A DNA stretch of 64,000 nt. Source: Anaeramoeba flamelloides (Eukaryota > Metamonada > Anaeramoebidae). A program made the position numbers and the translations under genes. Positions 37,716 through 51,179 of the stretch are shown one piece after another. The notes under the pieces were generated by a model. It was not told the origin of the DNA, made no database searches, and was given only the letters and a program-made list of their open reading frames with translations. The stretch lies in NCBI GenBank assembly GCA_027625915.1, contig JANTQA010000023.1:682001-746000 (forward strand), in the 5' to 3' direction. The number at the start of each line of letters is the position of its first letter. Positions within the stretch are counted from its first letter, which is position 1.

Positions 37716-39015
37716 TAATAATAATAATAATACCAATGATTCAAATAATAATAAAATTGAAAATGGTAAAACAAAAATTAAATATAACGGAAAGGAATTA
37801 ATTATTCGAAATAATTCCTTTATAAGGGTAGTTCCCTCAAAGCCTGAACCATTTTTAGAAGACGTCACTAAGGAAATCAAAAAAAAGGAGGAAAACGAAA
37901 AGGAGGAACAAGTCCTGAAGGAACAGGAATTATATTCCCAATTCCAAACAAATAGCTTATTAAACATCCTCTGTGAGGACCAATTCCGATTAGCAAAGGC
38001 AATGATTAAAATTGTCAACGCAAGCGATGCAGACGTGCTCGGGAAATCATTGGTTAATCTGATGGAGCCAGGTGGGCTGATAATGCCACTAATCAACCAT
38101 GTGATCAAAATGGAGGTGGAGTCGATCAGCAACGAAAATAACCTCTTTCGGGGCAACAGCATCGCAACAAAAATTATGAACGCATACACCAAGGGGATCG
38201 GTAAGGTATATTTCAAATTAGTAATCGGGCCCTTTATCGAGCAGATAGTGAACAACGAAATGAGCTTTGAATTGTCAGAATCGCGATTAGCAGAGAACGA
38301 GTCGCTTGAGGAAAACAAAAAAGGCATCGAAATCATGACGACAAAGATCTTTGACACCATCCTCAGCTCAACAACTAAATGCCCCCTCGTGCTAAGAGAC
38401 ATCTGTTGGAGATTGATCTCGCAAACAGAAGAGAAATTCCCCGATTCGAAATACTTGTTGATCGCGGGATTCTTTTTTTTACGATTCATTTGCCCCATAA
38501 TCGTTGTGCCGGAAATGATCAACTTGCTAAATACAAAGCCCTCGCCAAGGGTTAGAAGGAGCCTTGTTTTGGTTTCAAAAATAATCCAAAACGTGGCAAA
38601 CGGCACACATTTCAAAGAAAATTATATGCAGTTTTTAAATCCCTTTGTAGACCGCTTGATACCCAAAATACAGATATTTATGGACTCATTAACAGAGCCA
38701 GTCTATTTGTCACACACATTGGAAAAACAGCAGGAGTTGCTATTATTAGAAAAAGTGGACAACACCTTTATCGCCTGCTGGGGTAATTACCTAACACAAG
38801 ACACATTCCAAATAAATATAGATGACCTCGATTTAGATGATACCAAAATTGATTACCAACCAGAATACTACCCCATCACAGAGGAACAAGTGGACCTTGC
38901 TATATTGAAAATTTTTAAAATGTTAAATATAGGTGTTTTTAGAAACAAGTTATTTTCTGAATTAGAAAATGAAACTGATTTAATTGATACCATACAAAAA
39001 ATAATTCAAAAATAA
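30724..39015 (+). CDS. RasGAP with six tandem PH / helical / SH3-like modules, 2763 aa, intronless
   Basis: One 8.3-kb open frame, TAA stop. PH-like domains lie near residues 74-197, 514-609, 896-993, 1278-1375, 1694-1788 and 2053-2166, each ending in a Trp-containing helix (e.g. LVEWIKNFNILLNFL). Each is followed by a helical region with a leucine/tryptophan core (LLNWINKQ…TWKKKFLSRLARI) and then an SH3 or SH3-like fold. The clearest SH3 domains are 416-475 (QDEWWIGENKEQEIMGFFPPNYG) and 1092-1146 (QKGDWLIV…IGMINSEFVEII). Later ones are degenerate. Linkers are asparagine runs coded mainly by AAT. The RasGAP domain (about 2409-2660) has the arginine finger Arg2476 in NLFRGNS and the signature FLRFICPIIVVPE (Arg2587). 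RasGAPs speed GTP hydrolysis by Ras; PH and SH3 parts suggest phosphoinositide and proline-motif targeting (inference). The start is the first ATG after an A-rich leader. Base composition rises sharply in G/C over the GAP domain. Confidence 0.92.
31638..31712 (+). repeat. AAT trinucleotide tract coding polyasparagine
   Basis: Nearly pure AAT repeats inside the linker between PH1 and SH3-1 of the RasGAP protein, embedded in a wider Asn/Thr-rich segment (about 31560-31760). Confidence 0.95.
37614..37735 (+). repeat. AAT trinucleotide tract coding polyasparagine
   Basis: Polyasparagine insertion within the sixth SH3-like region of the RasGAP protein, between EWIEIISEN and a short segment with KIKYNGKELIIRNNSFIRVV. 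Confidence 0.95.
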
Positions 39016-41178
39016 TTTTGTCTTTTATTTTTTATTTTTCATATTTTCTCTTCTATTTTACTTTCCTCTTCATTTTTTTTTTTTTTTTACCATTACTTTT
39101 TGAATTTTTATTTGATTTTAATTTCCTTAATAATTTGAAATTTTACAATTTATAATATTTTCATTTTTTTTTGACCTTATTTTTTTTTTTTTATTTTTTT
39201 TAAAACAAAAAACTTATTAAAATAATTATTAAAAATTTCAATAATATTAATTTATTTATAATATCGATGTTTACTAATAAATAAATAAATATATAGATTA
39301 TAATTGTTTTTTGTAAAAATTTTTTTAATTAGTTCGCTTTTTAGACAAAAAAAATTTTACAAAATTGACCTAAAAAAGAAAAATGAAAAAGAACAACATT
39401 TGATAAAAAATAATTCAACAAACTTTTTTTTTAATGGATCAATAATCCAACTGAAGAAATAATAAATGTTATTAAGGGAGTAGTCATTTTTGAAAATTAA
39501 ATGAAATCTTGTCAAGATCTTGAAAAATTTTTTTTTTTGTAATTTGTGTTTCGACTTATGAAATGGATGAGCTATTCTGATTTAAATAATTTATTGATTT
39601 GAGTCTTTTTTTTGAAATCCAAAATTTGCATATTTCTATATATAAAAGGAAAAAAAGTAACCTATTATTTTGGTTAAGAATTAAGTTAATTCTTGAAAAT
39701 GGGAAAACATATTTTTCATTTTATGTTGGAATATAATGATTTCGAAAGCAAATTTTTTATTTGAAATCTTTTTCTATGATTTTTATTTCAATTAAAATCT
39801 TAGCTAATAAAATTAATTGAAGTATAGGTGATTCAATAAATGGATATTTGGTAGACGCTTAACTACAGTTTATCAATTAAATTGAGATCTAGAAAAAAAA
39901 AATTTTTTCTTTAATGTTTTGAAAAAGTTGTTTTTCTTGTTTTCAAAAAATGAAAAAATTATCAAAAAAATTTACAATTTTAAAATTTTTTTTAACAAAT
40001 TGTTTGGTCTTATTCACAAGAATCCTTATAACAATTCAAATCATTTTTGGCAGAAAAAAAATGATTTTGAATTTTAAATATAAAATTAACATTTTCCCAG
40101 ATATCTTCAAGAAAATTGTATTTTCAAAAATTGAATTGTATCTTAATACAAAAACAAAATTTCTCCATAAAATTTTTAAATAACTTTAAAAATTTAATTA
40201 TTATAACTATCCTTCTTAAAAAATACAATGATTTTTAAATCAGTTGAATATATCAATTTTTTGGTTAAACAAAAGTTTTATCTCATAAAAGAAAGAAAAA
40301 TATTTATATTAATATTTCTGGTAACAAAGACTTGTTATAGTATAATAATGATCGAAATGGCAATAAACGGGGTAAAAATTTTTATAATGTGAGAAATAAA
40401 TTGAATTTAATAGTTTTCTTTTTCAGAAAAAATGAAAAATAAAAATTGATCTCAATGAACTATATTTTCTATTTTGGCTTTCTTTGTCGATCAGAATTTT
40501 TTGACACTTGGGATATACAAAATTTGTAAGTAGAGAATACCACCAATAACATATTTTAAATTTTGACTTTTTGTCTTAGAAGACTGATCCCTTAAAGAAA
40601 GAAATATTTTATTTATTCACTAAGGCGGGGATGTTTGAATTTCCTAAAGTATCTAACAATGGGAATTCATACCACATTAACGAAGTTTTTTTCTCTAAAA
40701 ACTGATTTATATAGTAACTCATGAATCTAGGGGTTTAATTATCAGACTATTAATTTGAATATAAAAAAAATGTGATACAAGAATAGCTGTTTTAAATTTA
40801 CTTTTAGAATAATAATAAAATCAAAATGATAATAAAAATATTGAATTCTTTCGAGTTACAATTGATTTCAAAAAATATTTTTATATGATTAGTCACATTT
40901 TTGTAACTATACTCAAAGATAAATATCTTCAAAATGAAAAAATCATAATAGGGTAGAAAAATTACTATAAAAAGTTATCTTGGGGTCTTATCAATTTAAA
41001 ATCAAAAGCTACAATAGAATGATGAGATAGGAACAAAAGTTCAACTGTTTAACCTTTTACAAAGTAGATGTGATTATTGAATTTATGATTTTTATATTTA
41101 ACTTTAATTTTACTATTGTCAAAATAATACCTGAAGAAAAGTTGAATCGGTGTTTCAAAATAAAAAAGGTTTATTTTT

Positions 41179-41562
41179 TGATTTTTTTCTATTTTTTCCC
41201 TTGTTGAATTTCCTTTTTATTGGGAAGAAGAGTTACTAAGGAGAAAAATCAAGTGGTTACCTACTAATACTCGAAGGACAGAAACTAGTTGGTATGGGTA
41301 ACTTGAAAATAAAAAGAAAAGACAAAAACAAAAACTGGAACGATCAAAAAAGATTGGATCAAAAAGAAAAAAAAATGGCAGCTACTAAACAACTACCTCT
41401 CAACGAAGCATTCACGATTTCTTAGAAATAATTAAACGACAAAATTTTAAATAAAAGGATCGTGTCTGTTTTAATGAGTGTTCTTGATAAAAATGGACAG
41501 TTGGTTTTTTTTTTGATTTTTTATCAATTGTCAAAAAAATTAATTTTTTTTTTGTTTTCTCA

Positions 41563-41617
<55 letters not shown>

Positions 41618-41759
41618 TTTTTTCAACCAATAAAAAATTGGAACCTGCTCGATTTCACAATATTTTTTTTTCTTTATCATCTAAATTACTAATTTACCAT
41701 TAGTAATCAGAGCTATAAGAGGATCTTTGATCACTCCCTTCAACCAATAAAAAAAAAAA
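41179..41759 (+). mobile_element. RepB retro-inserted element with 17-bp target-site duplication
   Basis: The 17 bases aaaaaaggtttattttt occur at 41162-41178 and again at 41760-41776, bounding 581 bases that end in an A tail (41749 onward) after caaccaat. Target duplication plus A tail inside an otherwise continuous RepA unit is the mark of target-primed reverse transcription. The element has no long open frame. It contains the RepB core (about 41215-41380) shared with 18865 and 59200, and an internal run of about 49 T (41568-41616). A LINE such as the one at 56 kb may have mobilised it (inference). Confidence 0.7.
41568..41616. repeat. Poly-T run of about 49 bases
   Basis: The longest homopolymer in the window. 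It lies inside the RepB insertion and may be the reverse of an A tail from a further nested insertion. caaccaataaaaaa follows it and also forms the 3' end of the element. Confidence 0.9.
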
Positions 41760-42890
41760 AAAAAAGGTTTATTTTTGTTATAGAAGACCAATTCATGAAC
41801 TGATCAAAGAAAAAGGGCAATAAACAAAAGTAAATATGATATTAATTTCTTAAAGTTCAATTATTTATAAAAAAATTGTATAAAAGAAAGGATCAAATTG
41901 CAAAATTTATCTCAAAAAATAAGGAGATAATTTATATTAATCAAAAAAAAATGAAAAAAAATTACAAAATAGGGGGGAAATTGTGAAAAAAATTAATACA
42001 ATTGCATTCCTAATTTAAATTTTACTGTTAAAATATCAAGAGTTTTACTTTCAAAATTGATTTTAACTTAGGTCTACTAATAGGTAGAAGATTGGATGTT
42101 GCCTTGGTACAAGAAGAAAAAAAAGGAATTGATTTTATTTTAAAACAAGGATTATAATAGTTGAATAGCATACTTTTAATGACTGTAGATGTGAAAAAAA
42201 AAAATAATGTATTGTTATTCAACAAGAACTTTGACTACTAAAAACCAATGAAACACAACCAATATCAAAAATTTGTTTTCAAATCTATTTTCAAAACCGG
42301 TAAAAAAGTTGAAATTTTCAACTTTATGGTGGATACTCCCTTAAAAACTTTTATATTCCTATTTTTTTTAAACGAATTCAATAAGTGTTCAAAATTACAC
42401 TTTGTTGATCTGAAAACAATACACAAATGTTAACAATAATAAATATCAAACAGATAAATTATTCAAGAAAATCAAAAAACAAACAAGACTTTTCCTTGGT
42501 TGAACGATTTGCAAAATTATTCAAAGTGAATAAAGTTCATGTACCAATTTCTCTTACATTTTTTTCATCACACTAGTTTATAGAACTGTTACAGTTGTTT
42601 CTTATCGATTTAAATACTAAATTTGTTTTAAAATAATTTGACAAATAATTCAATTGCTAAAAATACAAAGTATTTCTTTAAAAGTTGCATAATTAATTTG
42701 TTTATGCTTTCGAGAAATTTTTTGTTATAGTTTTATCGAACAATTCTCCGGCAATCATTTTTTTTCCTTTGTTCTTTCTCTCTGACAAATTTTTTAAAAA
42801 AAATTAAATTTCAAAAACGTGCTACTTCAAGGTATTTCTTTATAATTAAGCCAAAATAATCACGGCCTAACCAAAGAACAAAATCAACAT

Positions 42891-45800
42891 ATGGTATTTA
42901 GTTGGTTAAGATCTTCAAAACGATCTGATTCTCAAGAAAAACAAGAAACCCAAAACGAGCAAGTTGGCTTAAATAGGCTTAAAAAAGATCAAAAGCTGAA
43001 CAGAAAGAAAAGCAAACAATCAAACACTTTAACATTTCTACCGCTTTTAGATGAAATTACAAACACACCTAATGTTATGAATTCTGAAATTATGGATCAG
43101 CTAATCAACAAATTCTATAATGAAGTAGTAAAAAATAATTCCCAAAATATTAAAATCGAGTAAATTTCTTTTTTTCAAAAATTCCAAACAACAAAAGCAT
43201 AATTAACAAAAAGAAACAAGTTTTAATTTTTTTTTTCTCCTTGTTTTTTTACTTTTTCAAAAAAGCCTCTTTCATTTTCTCACTTCCACTTCTTTACATT
43301 TTAATTGAAAAACAAATAACAATCAAAAAACCAAAAAAACAGTAATTCAGAAGGAACCCTCTTAACAACATTTTTTGCCAAAAAATTTTTACACATTCTA
43401 GAGACAAACCCAGTCTTACTATTGTCTGACTTGAAATATTTTTGGAACAACGATGAAAGCATTTTAACCAGATTGCTTACAAACATCAATTATTTATTAC
43501 AAGATTTAAAATATCTCTTAATACTTTTCCAATTATCCTTTTATTCATCAGTATTAGAACTATATGAGTCACTATGTAAAATTGAAATCAGTTGGAAAGA
43601 AAAGGACAGCTATTTAGAAAACAATCTGAATTTCGATAATAGTATCGAAAAAGGGCAACATAACAAAGTTTTAGAATTGTGTAATATTTTAACTTTGTTA
43701 ATTGAAAAAACAGTTAACGATCGCGAATCAATTACATTTTTTATCAAAGAAAATTACATTTTCCAGTTAGTTGAATTGCTCTTCCAAAGTCCAACAAAGC
43801 CAAAGGATTATTTATTAGGCGAATGGGTTTTTCAAAACACACAAAAAATTTTGACAAAGATGGTGTGTGGCAAGCAAAAAAAGCAAATCTTGAAATATAT
43901 TATCCAAGAAGAATTTTATGAAAGATTTATTCTAGAATTAAAAATTTTGATCAAAAAGTACAAATTTGATATTTTCTGTCATTGTTTCAGCTTTATGATA
44001 CATGTTTTAAGTCAAAATGGTGTGGAGGGTGATAAACTTCGAAACAAATTTAATCAAATTCAAGGATGGGAATTATTGAATTCAATATTTTATCAAATAA
44101 TTTTATTACAATTCAAACAAGAAAGATTATTAAAACAAGAAAAAATACACAATAAAGAAAAAAAAGACAATCAAGAAAAAAAATACAATAAAAAAACAAA
44201 AGGCAACAAAAAAAAAAAAGACAATAAAGATCGAAAATATCAAAATGAATTAATTGAAATCAAAATTGATTGGGATGAATTTTGGAAATTTATTTTGGAT
44301 CAAGAATTAAAACGGTTTTTTTATAGCAAGGAAATTTTAAGAAGCAGTAATGGTGATTACGGCAATGAAAATAAGAACGAGGAAAATATAAAAAACAAAA
44401 AAACATCAAATCAATTCAAAACACACCAAAATTATTTAGCTATAATATGTTATAAAAATTTTTTTTTAAAACTATCTTTAGATAATGAAATGAAAAATAA
44501 ATCAATTAGACTTCAAAAATTAATAATTGATATCTTTTTTGAATCAATAACGAAAAATATAAATTATTATTTTCTTTTTTCACAAAGTAATATTTTGATT
44601 GAACTATTAGAAAAAATAGATTTATTTAATTATGATATTAAAAAAATATTAATAAAAATTATTGAACATTTATGTATATGCCTGGAAAATAAATCACCAA
44701 AAAAGGAATTAAGGGTAATAATAGGATTGGTAGCCCGAAGGGTTTCGAAAGAATTACTAGATTTAATATTAAATTTTTTAATAAAATTAATAAAATTTGA
44801 AAAAAAATTTAAAAATTTATTTTCAAAATTAAAATTAATTGAATCTTTAATTTTAACCTTTTCACGATTAATACTTCCATTAAGAGATTTAAACCAATTA
44901 GAAGACAATTTGGACGGAGAAAACGAAGATGAAGACAAAGATGAAAATGAAACTGATGAAAAAAATGATAAAGATAACAATAACAAGAACAACAACAATA
45001 ATAATAATAACAGCAACAAAAACAAAAACAAAAACAACATCAACATCATCAACTATAATAATAATAACAATGACAACAACAAACAAGAAGAAAGAAAAAA
45101 ACAAAAAAATGCAAAGAATTTAATTAAGCAAAAAAAAGAAAAAAATATGAATGAATTAATTAAAGAATATTTAAATTTATTCAAATTAACTTGTGATTTA
45201 TTATTTTATTTATTGCAAAACAATTCCAAGGATTGTAAAAAGTTTAAAGACTTTGGAGGGATTGAAATATTATCTGAAATTTTAACATATTTCAATACGA
45301 GATCTGATGTTTGGCCAGCATTAAGAATTTTACAAGTATTGATACTCTCTAGCAGCGAAGAAATACAAATGGAATTACAATTATTATTAAAAGTCTACAA
45401 AAGATTAGATTTTCAATTGGAATTTAATAGGAAGTTATTAGTTTTTAAAATTTTACAAAATGTATTAATAAAAAAACAAAAAGTCAAGCAGGAATTTAAA
45501 AGATTGAATGGATTTACATTAGTTGTAACTTATTCAATCTCAAGACTAAGTAATTCGATAAATGCGATTAAAGATCGAGTGACTGCCTTGGAAATGACTT
45601 TCCAAATATTGATTGCAGCATTAAAAGATTGTCAAGAAAATCGAGAATATTTTAATAACGAAATCGTGCAATATTTAAAAACTGCATTAACTTTAACTGG
45701 TCTGTTCGATACAGAATATTCTTTTTATATAAACTGTTTAATATTTGATCTTGGGATCGAATCTTTTGAATTTTTAATATCAAAAAACTGCAGCAGCAAA

Positions 45801-48800
45801 TTATCATCCAATTCTTTAATATTAAAAAAATTAGAACAAATTAATGAAAACTGTTTGAAAATTTATATTCCCAAGGTTTTTTTGATTTCTTTTTCATTTC
45901 TTCAATATAATAATGATTATACATTAAAAATTAGGTTTATTAAGCTAATTGAATATTTATCAAAATTAAATTTATATAATTTAAATCAAATTGCCAATAT
46001 TGGTATTTGTGGATTTTTAATGGAAAATTATACAAATGTTTTTTTAGATAACGAAGATGAAATTGATTTTAAGAAAAAAGATGATATCTTCATTAAAGAA
46101 GGTGAAGAAAAGGGGAAGGGAAAGGAAAATCCAAAAGTGGAAAGTAAAAATAAAAAAATATTAATGAATAACCAAAGAAAATTTAAAAGTCAAATAATAA
46201 AAATTTTTAAATTAATTTCGAGATTTCGTTTTACCGTCACCAATTTAAGAACCTTTTTAAAATTAATTGAAAAAACAAAAAACAATCAGAATAAACAAAA
46301 ATTGTTAGAATTATTTGTTTGGATGAGCTCTTATACCAATTATTTGTCTTGCATCGAATTTGATCGAGTAGATAATAATAGCCCCTCTTATTTAGAAATT
46401 GACAATGATAAAAAAAACACCTTTTTCAATCAAACAGGATATTCTATAATTTTTTGGTTTTATTATCAAAAAAAAGAATCAAACTTTGACAGTAACAATA
46501 ATAATAGGCGATTTACGAATAAGAATGATGAAAAAAATAATATACCTGAAACTATTAATTTATTAACTTGCATAAACGAAAATAATGAAATCATTTTTCA
46601 ATTATATTTGATGAATTCTCAATTATATTATAAAATTCAAAAGAAAGTAATTTGTTTTAAAAAAATCAATTTAAAAGAAAAAAGTTGGTATCACATTAGT
46701 TTAATTCATGAACATCATCGGTTTGATAACGATTTAATTCAAATATATTTGAATGGATTCCTTCAACAAAATGAATCAATTAATTATCCTACAGTTTCTA
46801 ATAATAATATTAAATTTTATTTAGGATTTAAAGACGGGAATTGCGCCAATGAAAATAAAATTCAAATGAAAAATAAAACTCAAATGAAAAATAATTCTCA
46901 AATGAAAAATAAAAAGGAAAATGATCCGACAAAAATAAAATATAAATGGTTACTTGGACAATTTTTATTGTTCAATGACAAAATTGAAGAAGAAACAATC
47001 TTAAAATTATATTTACTACGTGATAATTTTTCAGGATCCTTTTTAGATTTTAATAAAATAAACGAAATAACAGATTATATTGATCCCAAAATGATTCAAA
47101 ATTCAAAGTTTAATAATACAGAAGAAATAATTAACAATTTTTTAACGAATAAGGGAAAAAAAAAACAAAAATTTCAATTATTAAATTCTAAAATCTATTT
47201 TTCGTTAAATATTGAAAATTTAAAAAATCAAAATCGAGAAAAAAATATTTTTTTAAATTCAGCAAGTTTAAATGGCAAGCCGTATGCATATGTTTCATAT
47301 TCCATAAACATTTATTTTATGAAGCAAAGGGCTCCATTTGAATTAATGAAACTTTCTGGAGAAAATATTTTATTTTATTTACTTGAAAAAATTAAAACTA
47401 GTGAATCAATGAAAAGCATATTACGCGTTCTCGTGAATTTTCTTTGTGCTAATAACCAAAACTTACGAGAATTCCAAAAAAATAGTGGCTACGAGATGAT
47501 TGCTTACCTTTTAAGAAAGAAATATAAATTGATCAATTTAGAAATCATTAAAGTTTTATTTGAATTTGTAACCCCGAAATTTAGATATAATGAAAATAAT
47601 AATCAATTAATGATCAATCATTTATTGGCAATGAAACATTTACTGTTGGATTGGGAAACTTGGAAAAAGTTTCATCAAGATATGCAAGCGCAATTGTTTG
47701 TCAATTTAAAAAAATTTCTATTAAATTCTAATTTTTTTCAAAATTTTAATTTCATTCAATTAAAAAAAATTAATTTATTGGAAATTTTATTAGAAATATT
47801 AAATGACATTAATTTAGCTCCAGTAGTTGCTAAAGAAATAGTAAAATTATTAAAAATTTATTTTAATTATGAATTAACTGAAAGTGATTTAATACTTTTA
47901 TCAAATTTCATTTCATTAGTTACTTATAAATATGTCGAAAAGAGAAAAAAATTGACCATTCAATTTGAAAAGGGAGAAAACAAAAATAGTTCAAGAATGT
48001 ATATCATAAACAAATTATTCAAAGAAATCCTGTTAATGATTAATCAAAATTTTAATAAAATACATATAATCGAGATTTTTTCAAAGGTTTTTACCCCTCG
48101 TTGGGTTTTTAATTTATTAACTCACCAAATAAATGAAATCACAATCATTTATTGCTTTCAAATATTATTTTCGTTAATACAATTAGATAAGAATTTATTT
48201 ATACTTTTTAATGAAAATAACCATTTCGAGACTTTAATGAATTTTTGTAATACCTTTTGGAAAATTAAACAACTTTATTTGATATTATATTATTTTATCT
48301 TTAATCAACCTATTCATAATTTACAATTATTTGCTACAAATATCAATTATTATAATTTACAATTCCCTCTACTTAAAAAAAAAAAAAAATTAAAAATCCA
48401 TTGTTTCAAACCTGTTTATTCAATATTAAAACTAATCCACTCCTTTCAACAAAACTATTTTAATTTTAAATTAAAAAAAATAATAAATCAAAACAAAAAT
48501 CAAACAGAGAAAAAAGATATTAATTTTAATAATAATGAAGGTGGGGATGATGGTGATGGTGATAAAATAAAAAAAAATAACAATATTGGAACTGATATTG
48601 TGTTAGAAATTTCCGTATTTAAAGATTTAAAAGAATTTATTAATCTAATTTTAATAAAATTAATTGATTTAAATAAAAATTCTAAAAATTTTAATAATTT
48701 TTTTAAAGAACCTAATATTATTTTTTTTATTAAATAAAATTTTATTTCCAAGGAATTTAAATCTAATTTTACACTTAAATAATCAAGAATTACCAATAAT

Positions 48801-48957
48801 TAATAATCTAAATAATACTGATAATAATAATAATAATAGTAACAATAATAATAATGATAATAACAATAAAAATAATAGCAAGACTAATAATAATTTTAAC
48901 AACAACAGTAGCAGCAATAGCAGCAGTAGCAGTAGCAACAAAAAGAACAACAACAAC

Positions 48958-49018
<61 letters not shown>

Positions 49019-51142
49019 TAATGAAAAAACAAAATATAACAATAGCAAATGAAGATTTCTTCATAAAATTTTTTTTAAAATTACATCATAAACCAAAATT
49101 TGAAAATTTAAAATTTTTGAGTTTAATCAAAAACCAAATAATCAATGATAAAACAAATATTAAAATTTTTGCATTACTTGAAAATATTTTTTTAAATTCT
49201 ATTAAATTTAAGAATATTAAATTTATTAATATTTTGAGTTTAATTATATTTTCAATACCATCAAAAATAAACGATGTACACAAAAAATCTTATCAAGAAA
49301 AATTATTTATTAATATTTTAACTATTATAAAAAATAATATAAAAAATTACCAATCAAACCAAAAAATTTTAGAATTTATAAAGATCATTATAATCAAAAT
49401 TTATTCTGGTTTCTTTAAAAAATAAGGAGTTAATACTTTTAAATTTATTAATTGAAATATTAAATAATTTAAAAAAAAAAAAAAATTCAAAAAATAAGCA
49501 AAGTTTAAAATTTAAAAAAAAAAAAAGTCATAAAAAAAAATATTATTTTTTTGACAAAATTTATCAAGAATTTCTAAATTTATTATATTTTCTTGTTTTT
49601 AATTTAATAAATATAAATTGTAATGATAATAATCCAGAACAAGAAAAAGAAAAGGAAAAAAATGAAAATAATTTTACTAATAAAAATAAAATAAAAATCA
49701 AAGATACTGATAGTAATAATGATAATAGTGATAATATACATAATAATAATATTATTATTAATAATAATAATAATATTATTATTAATAATAATAATAATAA
49801 TAATCATAATAATACTGAAAATAATAATAATAATGGCAATGCTAATAAATTATTGTTTGGAATTCAAGAAATTATTGAAAGCAATTACCAATTATTTTTT
49901 GATGAACAAATATTAGATGAAAATACCTTGAATTTAATTTTAATTTTTGAATATAATTTAATGAAAAATAATAAGAATCTCCCTGAATTAAGAAAAAAAA
50001 GTTCAATTTTTTGGAGTTTTTTAATCGAACTAATCCCTGACGAATTTATTAGACCCTGTTTGTTTTTTAAATCCAATAATGGATACGACTGTTTAATTGA
50101 TGATGAGCACTTTAACAATTGGACAAAAAAAATGTGTGAATCGAATTTTGTTACATTGAATGAACAAAGTTTCCAAAATTCAGAAGAAATTTTTAATATA
50201 GTGTATAAACAAATTAACAAAAAAGTTGATTCAATAAAATTATTACATAAAGAAGAATATTTAAATGAAGAAATGGATCTAAAAAAAAAAATAATCAAAT
50301 CAAAAAAAGAATATAAATCAAAAATTATCCATAAAAAGAATATTCAAGAACAATTAAGAGAAACAAATATGAGACTACTAAGGGATTTAGATAAAGAAAA
50401 TTTTCATAGAAAATTAATTGAATTTCGAGATAGGAATGAGTTTTTATCTGCCACTTGGAAAGATTTTAAAAATGATATTATTCGAGAGCATGGTGTTTTT
50501 GCGAATAAAAAAAAATTAAAATTAAATAATTGGACTTTAGATACAAATGAAACGCCATTAAGAATGAGGAAATTATTAACAAAAATTGATAATATTCAAT
50601 TCTACAGAACACATAATAATAACCTGAATATTAATAATAACAACAATTTTGAACACAAAAAAAGTTCTGAAGAAAATAATAAAAAGAAAGAAAAATTAAA
50701 TGATAATTTAAAATTTTTAAGAATGAATTCAAATAATGATAACAATAATGGTGATATCAGCAATGATAATGATAATAATAATGATAATGAATATAGTGAT
50801 AAAGAAAAAAATAAAAATGATAATGACAAATTAAAAAATGATCAAAAAAAGCAAAATCTGAAAATTGATCTAGAATATGATTTTGATCAAAATAAAAAAA
50901 ATGAAGAAAAACATGCATTTCGAATGATTGAAAAGGGTGAAAGAATCCAAAATCGTTATAATTGTAATGTCATAAAAGGTTTAACTTTGATACCAAGTAT
51001 ATTTTTAATTTGTAAAAGATCTTTTTATATTATTAATAACTATAAGATATCTGAAAATAACCAAATTGAATTTGTTCAAGCAACCGAAGAGAATAACAAA
51101 AAAAAAAAAAATAATAAATTTGATCAAAAAAAAACACAACAA

Positions 51143-51179
<37 letters not shown>

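Larger units (their letters stand above)
41095..42170 (+). repeat. Dispersed repeat RepA, copy 5, split by an insertion
   Basis: The 5' part (about 41095-41178: attgtcaaaataat, gtttcaaaataaaaaaggt) and the 3' part (41760 to about 42170: tagaagaccaattcatgaac, tttcttaaagttcaatta, ttaaaatatcaag, tttcaaaattgattttaactta, ggatgttgccttgg) together equal one RepA unit. The 581 bases between them are a RepB element. Confidence 0.7.
39016..42890. other. Gene-free spacer between RasGAP and BEACH genes
   Basis: About 3.9 kb. The T-rich 3' flank of the RasGAP gene is followed by A/T-rich DNA. RepA copy 5 lies at about 41095-42170, interrupted by the RepB insertion at 41179-41759. The open frame at 39950-40183 is Lys/Phe/Ile-rich with no family motif. 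The last 300 bases are the BEACH gene upstream region, with no recognisable control element. Confidence 0.7.

Noticed and set aside
39950-40183. 77-codon open frame between RasGAP and BEACH
   Set aside because: Lys/Phe/Ile-rich with no motif. A comparison with the LINE N-terminal region gave no ordered match.
48738-49019. A spliced intron to explain the first BEACH frame change
   Set aside because: No GT donor with a matching AG acceptor preserves the solenoid sequence on both sides. A one-base change in the T8 run does so without losing residues.
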